Shown piece by piece: positions 1-6,312 of a stretch of DNA of 21,789 bases. The notes under the pieces are model-generated. The model was given only the letters and a program-made list of their open reading frames with translations, had not been told where the DNA came from and did no database searches. Made by a program: the position numbers and the translations under genes. Source of the stretch: Oscillospiraceae bacterium (GTDB taxonomy: Bacteria; Bacillota; Clostridia; Oscillospirales; Ruminococcaceae); the NCBI GenBank assembly GCA_017416665.1, contig JAFQBO010000161.1, positions 1 to 21,789 on the forward strand. The letters run 5' to 3'. The stretch's first letter is position 1, and the number at the start of each line of letters is the position of its first letter.

Positions 1-1
1 C

Positions 2-220
2 GAAATTGTATTAAAAACAATCGAGAAACTGGAAAGCAGTTTTATAACAATAAATAAAAAAATCAAAGAAAGCTCAACAATAAAAAAAGTCATTGAAATT
101 ATTGACAAAAAATATCTCGATCCTGATTTATCTCTATCTATGATAGCAGAAATGCTTGATATGAATATGAGCTTTATAAGCAGAGAGTTTATTGTATATA
201 GCCCCTCGGGCTATGCCTGA
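2..220 (+). pseudogene. AraC-family regulator, interrupted C-terminal HTH fragment
   Basis: An open frame enters from the left edge and runs 72 codons to a stop at 218-220. Its residues around IDKKYLDPDLSLSMIAEML and SFISREF match the first helix-turn-helix of AraC/XylS DNA-binding domains (spacing helix, D-x-D-L-S, I-A, then S-x-x-F). The match ends at REF, near base 190. The remaining residues (IVYSPSG...) are read from the left-end hairpin of the IS200-like element, so the second HTH of the domain is missing. No convincing remainder of the gene was found right of the IS. It is therefore a disrupted regulator, probably a host gene rather than a phage gene. The N-terminal part lies outside the window. 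Confidence 0.72.
198..214 (+). repeat. IS200-like left-end hairpin
   Basis: This is a perfect 7-bp palindrome, ATAGCCC-CTC-GGGCTAT, with a three-base loop. IS200/IS605 transposases recognise subterminal hairpins of this kind as single-stranded DNA. Its position at the edge of the AraC homology supports its role as the left end. Confidence 0.6.
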
Positions 221-280
221 GGTTCAGAAAGCTTATAGCTATGGGTAGAAAAAATAACCTCCAGTGATAAAATAAAGTAC

Positions 281-805
281 AGGTCTGCCAATCGAACAAA
301 AATCAAAGGAGAATCGTTATGACAAGAGACAATATAAATAGTTTAGCACGTTCAAAGTGGAATTGCAAGTATCATATAGTATTTGCCTCAAAATATCGAA
401 GAATGATAATATAATCAGATAAAAATTGATATAGGAAAAATATTAAGAAGATTATGCAAGCAAAAAGGAGTAGGGATAATAGAAGCAGAAGCATGTACGG
501 ATCATATTCATATGTTGTTATCAATACCGCCAAAGTATAGTGTAGCACAGATAGTCGGTTATCTGAAAGGAATGAGTTCATTGATGATATTTGACAGATA
601 TGCAAATTTAAAATATAAATATGGAAACAGGCATTTTTGGTGTACAGGGTATTATGTTATAGTTGAAAAAATACCAAGAAAATACAAGAATATATATAAT
701 CAATTGCAAGAGGATATAATGAAGGATCAGTTGAGTTTATATAAAACAACTGACACGTTTACAGGAGAAAAGTATAAGAAAAAATGAAATGCAATTGGCA
801 GACCT
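281..805. repeat. 12-bp inverted repeat flanking the IS200-like tnpA
   Basis: AGGTCTGCCAAT at 281-292 has its exact reverse complement ATTGGCAGACCT at 794-805, just after the transposase stop. The two arms bracket the tnpA reading frame. In an RNA they could pair the leader with the 3' end, or they may reflect internal IS structure. The function is not known. Confidence 0.6.
319..787 (+). pseudogene. tnpA: IS200-type Y1 transposase TnpA, frameshifted
   Basis: Reading starts at ATG 319 with a good AAAGGAG site at 305-311. It gives SLARSKWNCKYHIVF and KYRR, the classic IS200 N-terminus, but hits TAA at 412-414. The frame shifted by +1 continues without a start as YNQIKIDIGKILRRLCKQKG, then DHIHML (the HUH metal-binding motif), SIPPKYSV, GYLKG, ANLKYKYGNRHFW and GYYV to the stop at 785-787. 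One base inserted, or two lost, near 409 explains the break. The position where the catalytic tyrosine of the family is expected (before I-x-N-Q-L-Q-E-D) appears to be Asn in KNIYNQ, so the copy looks dead on two counts. The Tyr call rests on an alignment from memory. Confidence 0.82.
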
Positions 806-918
806 TTCTCAGCCCTCTTAAGGGTCAGTCTCAGTATCAAGTCCTTCTATGCCTTTTACAAACGTATTATTTAACAATATGGAAATAAAAAAATGAAATT
901 CGTGATTTTTCTTTGTGA

Positions 919-965
919 AATACTTATGGTATAATTGATGATAGAAAGATTATACCATAAGTATT
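919..965. promoter_or_regulatory. 17-bp inverted repeat holding an extended -10 promoter
   Basis: AATACTTATGGTATAAT at 919-935 has its perfect reverse complement at 949-965, separated by 13 bases. The left arm contains TGGTATAAT (927-935), an ideal extended -10 element; no good -35 box is visible at the right distance. The right arm carries the same element on the - strand. It lies just before the first phage gene (ATG 991) and is the best candidate for the start of the late transcript and for an operator. As RNA it would form a long hairpin, so a regulatory leader or transcription stop is the alternative reading. Confidence 0.55.
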
Positions 966-990
966 ATTTTATGTCAGGAAGGAGGAAAAC

Positions 991-1290
991 ATGGATCAGG
1001 ATATTTTTACAATGATAATTGAAGGTATACTCGGTGGTGGACTTGCTATTATATCATATTTTCTCAAACGTACTATTTCGGAACTTGACAGCTGTAAGGA
1101 AGATATTTCAGAACTCAAGGAAAATTATGTTGACCGAAACGAGCTTCAGGAGTGTCAGAAGGACATTGCCAGAGTCAAGGCTGATTACATCACAAGGGAA
1201 GATTTTTTCAGAGAGCAGGACAATACACGCCGTCAGCTGGACAGAATAATGAGCGTTCTGCTGGAAATTAAAGGAGAATCAAAACAATGA
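991..1290 (+). CDS. DUF2730-like small phage protein (membrane anchor plus coiled coil)
   Basis: The product has 99 aa and starts at ATG 991 after AGGAAGGAGG (976-985). Residues 8-25 (IIEGILGGGLAIISYFLK) form one hydrophobic, glycine-rich segment that could span a membrane. The rest is a charged helix with heptad-like spacing (ISELKENYVDRNELQECQKDIARV). This layout, and the DUF3486-type gene two genes on, resemble the Mu gp25-like (DUF2730) proteins found just before the small terminase gene in Mu-like phages. The role of that family is unknown. An alternative is a holin-associated membrane protein, although no lysin lies nearby. The stop overlaps the next start (ATGA). Confidence 0.5.
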   Translation: MDQDIFTMIIEGILGGGLAIISYFLKRTISELDSCKEDISELKENYVDRNELQECQKDIARVKADYITREDFFREQDNTRRQLDRIMSVLLEIKGESKQ

Positions 1291-1619
1291 ATTACGAAGC
1301 AGAAAAACTGAAACAGGAAATTGAAAACGGTAATTTCTTTATAAACAATGGTCGTATATTGCAGATGCTGAATGTTTTAAGCGGTGGGTTTAAAAAGCTT
1401 ACAGAGCTGAAATTCGTTCTTTCGGACGTTGAGGAATATGAAATAGTCCGCAGTATCGACTATTTATACGAAAGCGGATACATAAAGCTTCGTAACGTTG
1501 AAACAGGAAAGCCAACCTGCCTTGCAGATACTTCCTTTAAATATTTATCTGCAAAGCTTACAGCTGACGGAACGAGAATACTTGTCGGCAAGAAAAATGA
1601 TGACTGCATAAAGCTGTAG
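1287..1619 (+). CDS. winged-helix phage protein
   Basis: The product has 110 aa; ATG 1287 overlaps the previous stop and has AAAGGAG at 1270-1276. Residues 22-100 show a pattern of helices and a wing: GRILQMLNVL, then KKLTELKFVL, then EEYEIVRSIDYLYESGYIKL, then a short beta region, ending in LTADGTRILVG. The last element matches the closing 'LTxxGxxLL' seen in many small winged-helix proteins. This predicts a DNA-binding-like fold, although a structural role in packaging cannot be excluded. It sits between the DUF2730-like gene and the DUF3486-type gene. A specific family is not recognised, and no function should be assigned beyond the fold. Confidence 0.6.
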   Translation: MNYEAEKLKQEIENGNFFINNGRILQMLNVLSGGFKKLTELKFVLSDVEEYEIVRSIDYLYESGYIKLRNVETGKPTCLADTSFKYLSAKLTADGTRILVGKKNDDCIKL

Positions 1620-1629
1620 GAGGTATGCT

Positions 1630-2175
1630 ATGAACCTCGGAAACAGAAGGCACAGTATTATTGACGGACTTGAACCCGACATAAAGGACACTGTGGATGA
1701 AATGATAAGAGCAGGCTTTACATACCGTGAAATAGTCGATTATATAAAGGATACAGGCACTCAGATTTCAATAGGCAGCGTTCACAGATATGTAAAGCAT
1801 TTCCGTGAATCGCTTGAACGTCTGAGAGTATCACAGGAAAACTTCAGAGCACTGATGGAAGAAATCAACAGGTATCCTGATATTGACATGGCAGAGGGAA
1901 TACTGCGTATTATAAGCAGTCAGGTGCTTGACGCTGTAAGTCAGATGCCGTCTGATGAAATCAAGTCAAAGGATTTTGACACGCTTGTGAAATCTGCTGT
2001 ATCACTTACAAGAGCCGCAGCATATAAGCGTAATGCTGATTTGAAATCAAAGGAACTGCTTGAAAACGGTGCTGATCAGTTTAAGACACTGATATTTGAA
2101 GCTATGGCAACGGAACGTCCTGAGCTTTACCGTGAAGTAAAAGCGTTTTTAAAAGAAAAGGAAGAAAAGCTATGA
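1630..2175 (+). CDS. DUF3486-type protein (Mu gp27-like, putative small terminase)
   Basis: The product has 181 aa, with AGGAGGT at 1618-1624 and ATG at 1630. Residues 20-58 (VDEMIRAGFTYREIVDYIK, then ISIGSVHRYVKHF) are a helix-turn-helix with the spacing and wording of DUF3486, the Mu gp27-like family described as a small terminase or DNA-binding packaging protein. The C-terminal two thirds are helical and charged, as in that family. It would recognise phage DNA and deliver it to the large terminase. The large terminase does not follow directly; a NusG paralog, a leader and a second small-terminase-like gene (2913) come between. The stop overlaps the next start by four bases, so translation of the two is coupled. 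Family confidence is high; the packaging role is from family knowledge. Confidence 0.8.
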   Translation: MNLGNRRHSIIDGLEPDIKDTVDEMIRAGFTYREIVDYIKDTGTQISIGSVHRYVKHFRESLERLRVSQENFRALMEEINRYPDIDMAEGILRIISSQVLDAVSQMPSDEIKSKDFDTLVKSAVSLTRAAAYKRNADLKSKELLENGADQFKTLIFEAMATERPELYREVKAFLKEKEEKL

Positions 2176-2669
2176 TGTATGTAATACAGACAAAAGCCGG
2201 ATGCGAACTCAGTGCCGGTGAATTGCTGAGAAGAAAAGGTTTTAATGTAAAGATTCCCGAAAAGCTTATGTACATCAGGCGTGGCGGATTGTGGAAGCTG
2301 GAAAGACACCTTATTTTCACCAGATACATATTTCTTGATATTGATGATGTAAAACCTGAATCCTATTACAGAATTAAAAATTCAGACGGTGTTATTAATT
2401 TCATAGGCTGTGGAAATCCACAGTCAATGTATGAGTGTGAAATAGGATATATCAACTGGCTCTGGAATAACGGCAAGCCAATAGAGCCGTCAACGGTTTT
2501 TGTTACTTCTGATGGTAATAAAATGATAATGTCCGGACCACTGAAAAAATATTCGGATGAATATGTAGACTATAATGTACGTCAGAGGCGTGCAAAAGTA
2601 AAAATACCAATATGTGGAGTTTATAAAAATGTAACTCTGCCGATTGAAATTATTAAAAAAACACTGTGA
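2172..2669 (+). CDS. NusG paralog of LoaP type, putative late antiterminator
   Basis: The product has 165 aa. Residues 2-57 read as an NGN domain, the part of NusG that binds RNA polymerase: MYVIQTKAGCE, LLRRKGFNVKIPE, YIRRGG and HLIFTRYIFLDI, matching the usual W-Y-V...P...R-R-G...F-P-G-Y-V-F. Residues 117-162 read as a KOW domain with SGPLKKY and RRAKVKIPICG, wording typical of LoaP specialised paralogs (SGPL, R-R-A-K-V, F/I-G). LoaP proteins act as processive antiterminators recruited through an RNA hairpin in the leader of their target operon. This gene lies in the phage late operon, translationally coupled to the DUF3486 gene, and is followed at once by a structured non-coding leader with a terminator. 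That suggests a role comparable to lambda N or Q. The LoaP assignment is strong at domain level; the target is inference. Confidence 0.82.
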   Translation: MMYVIQTKAGCELSAGELLRRKGFNVKIPEKLMYIRRGGLWKLERHLIFTRYIFLDIDDVKPESYYRIKNSDGVINFIGCGNPQSMYECEIGYINWLWNNGKPIEPSTVFVTSDGNKMIMSGPLKKYSDEYVDYNVRQRRAKVKIPICGVYKNVTLPIEIIKKTL

Positions 2670-2745
2670 TTACTGAAGTATGGTTGATGCGTCCCGTGCT
2701 GATGAACGCAGTAGTATACACTTAAAACAGCTTTTTAAGAGTAAA

Positions 2746-2764
2746 ATGCTGAATGGCGAAGCAT
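2746..2764 (+). promoter_or_regulatory. small hairpin ending in GCGAAGCA (candidate antiterminator site)
   Basis: ATGCT (2746-2750) pairs with AGCAT (2760-2764) around the loop GAATGGCGA. The 3' side GCGAAGCA recurs in the second leader at 8288-8295, again after an ATGC left arm. A small hairpin in an operon leader is what LoaP proteins need, so this is a candidate recognition element. Support is limited to two copies. Confidence 0.35.
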
Positions 2765-2864
2765 ACCCAAATTAAACGTGCGTTAGAAAACCATTCAGAC
2801 CCTTTTAAAAACGTTTTAAAAAGATTTAAGGTAAAATTTATCGGCTGAAATTAAAAGCCGTTAA

Positions 2865-2890
2865 AAGGGCGTTTTTTGCCCTTATTTTTA
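2865..2890 (+). terminator. intrinsic terminator before the small-terminase-like gene
   Basis: AAGGGC (2865-2870) pairs with GCCCTT (2878-2883) across a GTTTTTT loop and is followed by ATTTTTA. The stem is short but GC-rich. It lies 23 bases before the TTG start of the next gene, so late transcripts must pass it. Confidence 0.6.
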
Positions 2891-2912
2891 TATCATAAAA
2901 GGAAGTGCTGAT

Positions 2913-3377
2913 TTGGGCGTATTAAAAAATAACAGTATTAAATCCCTTCTTGAAGGAATTGACGATTATGAGCAGACAAACAAACGCATTAAAGGCAGTG
3001 ATTTTAAAAGCATTAAAAACCTTTATGAAGAGTTTTTAAAAACAGACAGTAAGCCGCAGCGTGACAGGCTTATTTCTGAATTTAAAAAGAGAAATGAAGA
3101 ATTTGCTTTATTTATACAGTCAAATCCCGAGCTTATCAACACCGAGCTTCAGAAGTCATTGCTGATTGCTGCTTCCGGCGGTGAATATGCTGAAGAGGAA
3201 ATAACAATTGACGGCAGAGGCAGAAAAAAGATAAAACACACTCGCAAAACGGCTCTTCCTGATGTTTCAGCTGCCAGAGAGCTTCTTGAAATGATGAGCG
3301 GAAGCAGTTCATCCGAAAGTAGTATGTCCGAAGCCTGGATCGAATCGGTTCTCGGAGGAGATGAAAATGAGGAATAA
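2913..3377 (+). CDS. terminase small-subunit-like protein
   Basis: The product has 154 aa and starts at TTG 2913, with AAAGGAAG at 2898-2905 as the ribosome site. No better ATG lies in frame. The N-terminal half is helical and charged. Residues 83-128 (LIAASGGEYAEEEITIDGRG ... TRKTALPDVSAARELLE) resemble the C-terminal part of many terminase small subunits, where a short beta hairpin with E-E-x-x-I and K-K is followed by P-D-x-x-A and a helix. The position directly before the large terminase agrees. The tail is rich in serine and acid residues. With the DUF3486-type gene upstream, the phage would then have two small-terminase candidates. The call is moderate and no HTH is obvious at the N-terminus. 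Confidence 0.55.
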   Translation: MGVLKNNSIKSLLEGIDDYEQTNKRIKGSDFKSIKNLYEEFLKTDSKPQRDRLISEFKKRNEEFALFIQSNPELINTELQKSLLIAASGGEYAEEEITIDGRGRKKIKHTRKTALPDVSAARELLEMMSGSSSSESSMSEAWIESVLGGDENEE

Positions 3378-4797
3378 CAACAACTACTGTCGTCTTTTAA
3401 AGAAGTTCAAGACTAAAATTCCGGTATACCGTGAAAATCCGGAGCTTTTTGCTATGGAAGTGTGTGGTTTTGAATGTGATGCATGGCAGAAGGCTGTGTT
3501 TTCTGACATTGCGAAATATCCAAAGGTTACAGTCCGTTCCGGTCAGGGTGTAGGTAAAACAGGCTGTGAGGCGGTACTTTGTCTGTGGTTTCTCTCCTGC
3601 TTTCCGTATTCAAGAGTTGTTGCCACTGCTCCGACAAAGCAGCAGCTTAATGACGTGCTCTGGGCGGAGGTGTCAAAATGGCAGTCCAAAAGTCCGCTTT
3701 TGAAAGCAATACTCAAATGGACGAAAACAAAGGTTTCCGTAAAAAACTATGAAGAACGCTGGTTCGCTACAGCAAGAACAGCAACCAAGCCGGAAAACAT
3801 GCAGGGGTTTCACGAAGACAACATGCTCTTTATTGTTGATGAAGCTTCGGGCGTTGCAGATCCGATTATGGAAGCTATTTTAGGTACATTGTCAGGTTCA
3901 AACAACAAGCTTCTTATGTGTGGCAACCCGACAAGAACGTCAGGAACGTTTTACGACTCCCACACAAATGACAGAGCGTTATATAAATGCCACAAAGTTT
4001 CCTCCCGTGACAGTTCCAGAACCAACAAGGACAATATAAAATCACTTGAAAACAAGTATGGCAGTCAGTCAAATGTTGTCAGAATCCGTGTTGATGGTGA
4101 ATTTCCGAAACAGGAGGATGACGTTTTCATTTCTATTGAATACATTGAAAAGTCGGTTATGACGGATTTTACAGAGCCGGACATTCCCGACCTTATACAT
4201 ATCGGCTGTGACGTTGCGAGATTTGGTGACGATAAGACAATAGTCGGTTACAAGGTCAATGAAAAAATGGAAATCTTTGAAAAACGTCAGGGACAGGACA
4301 CAATGAAAACTGCTGATGATATAGTCAGATGTGCGGAAATGCTTCTGAGAAAATACAAAAAATACAGCCGTCCTATTCCTGTTAAGGTTGATGACGGCGG
4401 TGTCGGAGGCGGTGTTGTTGACAGACTACGCCAGATGCAGAAACTTAACCCGAAAAAGTTTTCGTGGATGGTGGTTTTCCCTGTAAAATTTGGTCTGAGA
4501 ATAAATCATCCGTACTATCATGACAGTACAACATACATGATGGGTGTTGTCAGAAGTATGTTATCCCCTCATGATGAGGACGGCAGAGAAAAGCCTGTTG
4601 AGCTTATTCTTCCGGATGACAACGACCTTATAGCACAGCTGTCACAGCGAAAATATTTTATGACAGACATGTCAAAGCAATGTGTTGAAAGCAAAAAGGC
4701 AATAAAGAAAAGGGGCGGTCACTCTCCTGACGAGGCTGACTGCGTCCTGCTCTGCTGTCTGCCTGTAAAGATAAAGAAAAAGCGTGAAGGGAGGTAA
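3367..4797 (+). CDS. terL: terminase large subunit
   Basis: This is the ATP-driven motor that packs DNA into the prohead and cuts the concatemer. ATG 3367 is preferred over ATG 3361 because GGAGGAG ends at 3360 and leaves six bases of spacing; this gives 476 aa. Numbering from 3367, the ATPase has Walker A GQGVGKT (about 59-65), an ATAPTKQQ motif (about 87-94) and Walker B LFIVDE (about 154-159), then CGNPTRTSGTF. The RNase H-like nuclease follows: GCDVARFGDDKT (Asp about 282), VKVDDGGVG (Asp about 342-343) and SPDEADC (Asp about 455 and 458). All key residues are present, and length is normal for the family. It overlaps the preceding gene by 11 bases. Assignment is secure. Confidence 0.95.
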   Translation: MRNNNNYCRLLKKFKTKIPVYRENPELFAMEVCGFECDAWQKAVFSDIAKYPKVTVRSGQGVGKTGCEAVLCLWFLSCFPYSRVVATAPTKQQLNDVLWAEVSKWQSKSPLLKAILKWTKTKVSVKNYEERWFATARTATKPENMQGFHEDNMLFIVDEASGVADPIMEAILGTLSGSNNKLLMCGNPTRTSGTFYDSHTNDRALYKCHKVSSRDSSRTNKDNIKSLENKYGSQSNVVRIRVDGEFPKQEDDVFISIEYIEKSVMTDFTEPDIPDLIHIGCDVARFGDDKTIVGYKVNEKMEIFEKRQGQDTMKTADDIVRCAEMLLRKYKKYSRPIPVKVDDGGVGGGVVDRLRQMQKLNPKKFSWMVVFPVKFGLRINHPYYHDSTTYMMGVVRSMLSPHDEDGREKPVELILPDDNDLIAQLSQRKYFMTDMSKQCVESKKAIKKRGGHSPDEADCVLLCCLPVKIKKKREGR

Positions 4798-4802
4798 AAA
4801 TA

Positions 4803-6308
4803 ATGTCAAAGAAAAACGGTAATGTCCGTGCAAAGGTTATAAAAGGTCAGTCAACTGTCAGAAAGTCCGATACTACTCAGAATATAAAAGCAAGTGAAAA
4901 CAGCTTTTCAGAATGGCTTACTCCCGATGTATCGCTGACGGGACTTGAAGAAATGGTTCAGCATTCAACCATCCTTCCGCAGTGCATCAATGCGTACAAG
5001 TCAAATATTGCAGGTTTCGGAATAGGTGTAAGATACAAAGAAGATGTAACCGATACCGAAAAGCTTGAAAACGAGTTTAAACGTTTGCAGGAGATTATTG
5101 ACTGTCTGACCTTTGAGTGTGATACAAAGGAAGTCTTTGAAAATATTGTTGCATCAAGGGAAACTTATGGTATTGCGTATCTTGAAGTAATCAGAAATGC
5201 TGTTGGTGAGGTTGTGGAAATATCCTTTATCGAAAACGTACCGAGCATTGAAAAATCACGTCAGCAGGGTGATTTTATTGATGTACAGTATAATTACAAC
5301 GGCAAAATGATAAACAGGAAAAAGCAGTTCTGCCGATACAGACAGAGGGTAAACCTCAAAACCGTGTATTTCAAAGAGTTCGGCGATACAAGAATTATGA
5401 ACAAGGACACTGGCGACTATGTCACGGAAAATATTCCTCCCGAAATGCAGGCTAACGAAATACTTGAATTCCGTCTTGGCAGTAAGCCATACGGAGAAGT
5501 TCGCTGGATAGGTCAGACGCTTGGCATTGATGGAAGCCGTAAGGCAGAAAGCCTTAACAACAATTACTTTGAAAACGGCAGGCATACTCCTCTTGCGATA
5601 ATCTTAAACGGTGGTACACTTACCAACGACAGCTTTGAAAAGCTTGAAACATACATGAACGACATCAAGGGTGAAGCCGGACAGCACAGTTTCCTGCTCC
5701 TTGAGGCTGAAAACAACAGCAACAAGGTTGACTTCACGGAAGAAAGCAAACCCGATATAAAGCTTCAGAGTCTTGCCGATATTCTTCAGCATGACGAACT
5801 GTTCCAGGATTATCTTGACAACAACAGGAAAAAAGTACAGTCAGCGTTCAGACTTCCCGATTTGTATGTCGGTTACACATCAGACTTCAATCGTGCCACT
5901 GCACAGACATCTATGGAGGTAACGGAAGAACAGGTATTCCAGACGGAACGACAGTCCCTTGCATGGATTATCAATAATATACTTCTTGCCTGCTACAACT
6001 TTGAGCATGTTGAGGCATACTTCAAAGAGCCTGACATTTCAAATCCCGATGACCTTTACAAAATGCTTACCGTATGCAGTAATGCAGGCGGACTTACTCC
6101 CAACAAGGCAAAGGAAATCATTTACAATTTATTTGGCGAGGTCAGTGACGATTTTGACGGCGACTGGGGTAACATTCCTCTTGCGTATCTCAAACACACG
6201 GCATCACAGACAAGCATTGAAAAGTCAGACAACGGCTGTAATGATGAGATAGTTTCAGTTATGAAGTCGATACGTTCAATGCTTCGGAAAATGAGTAAGG
6301 GAGGCTGA
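4803..6308 (+). CDS. phage portal protein (PBSX/XkdE type)
   Basis: The product has 501 aa, with GGGAGGT just before ATG 4803. The portal dodecamer sits at one capsid vertex, docks the terminase and connects the tail. Recognisable stretches are HSTILPQCINAYKSNIAGFG near residue 53, ASRETYGIAYLEVIRN near 118, and GEVRWIGQTLGIDGSRKAES followed by NNYFENGRHTPLAIIL near 230-265. These correspond to the PBSX-family portal pattern (Y-G-x-P...Y-F-x-N-G). The acidic and polar C-terminus carries clip-domain-like helices. It follows terL by five bases and precedes the MuF gene, the standard order. It is not a DUF935 Mu portal, so the head module is PBSX-like although the gene at 1630 is Mu-like. Confidence 0.88.
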   Translation: MSKKNGNVRAKVIKGQSTVRKSDTTQNIKASENSFSEWLTPDVSLTGLEEMVQHSTILPQCINAYKSNIAGFGIGVRYKEDVTDTEKLENEFKRLQEIIDCLTFECDTKEVFENIVASRETYGIAYLEVIRNAVGEVVEISFIENVPSIEKSRQQGDFIDVQYNYNGKMINRKKQFCRYRQRVNLKTVYFKEFGDTRIMNKDTGDYVTENIPPEMQANEILEFRLGSKPYGEVRWIGQTLGIDGSRKAESLNNNYFENGRHTPLAIILNGGTLTNDSFEKLETYMNDIKGEAGQHSFLLLEAENNSNKVDFTEESKPDIKLQSLADILQHDELFQDYLDNNRKKVQSAFRLPDLYVGYTSDFNRATAQTSMEVTEEQVFQTERQSLAWIINNILLACYNFEHVEAYFKEPDISNPDDLYKMLTVCSNAGGLTPNKAKEIIYNLFGEVSDDFDGDWGNIPLAYLKHTASQTSIEKSDNGCNDEIVSVMKSIRSMLRKMSKGG

Positions 6309-6312
6309 TTTT

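Larger units (their letters stand above)
190..845 (+). mobile_element. IS200-like (IS200/IS605 family) element, decayed
   Basis: A single Y1/HUH transposase gene (319-787, frameshifted) is flanked by features typical of the family. There is a left-end hairpin at 198-214, a weaker right-side hairpin at 813-824 (CCCT-CTTA-AGGG), and an internal 12-bp inverted repeat at 281-292 and 794-805. No TnpB gene is present, which fits the IS200 group. Exact ends are uncertain because these elements carry no terminal inverted repeats or target duplications. The left end is placed where the AraC homology stops, and the right end is a guess just after the hairpin. Confidence 0.7.
2670..2912 (+). promoter_or_regulatory. 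structured non-coding leader after the LoaP-like gene
   Basis: These 243 bases have no credible ORF and several RNA-level pairings. TGCGT/ACGCA lies near 2686-2710, an ATGCT/AGCAT hairpin at 2746-2764, CTGAATGG (2749-2756) with its exact partner CCATTCAG (2791-2798), CGGCT/AGCCG at 2842-2860, and a terminator at 2865-2890. The 2746-2764 hairpin and the 2749-2756/2791-2798 helix exclude each other, so the leader could switch. No promoter with both boxes was seen. Confidence 0.6.

Noticed and set aside
512..787. A 91-aa gene starting at ATG 512
   Set aside because: It is the C-terminal part of the frameshifted IS200-like transposase; homology continues upstream of this ATG in the same frame.
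840..900. Possible 3' remainder of the AraC gene after the IS (reads KSFYAFYKRII before a stop)
   Set aside because: It faintly recalls the second HTH of AraC proteins, but it is only 11 residues, stops at once and has no further match.
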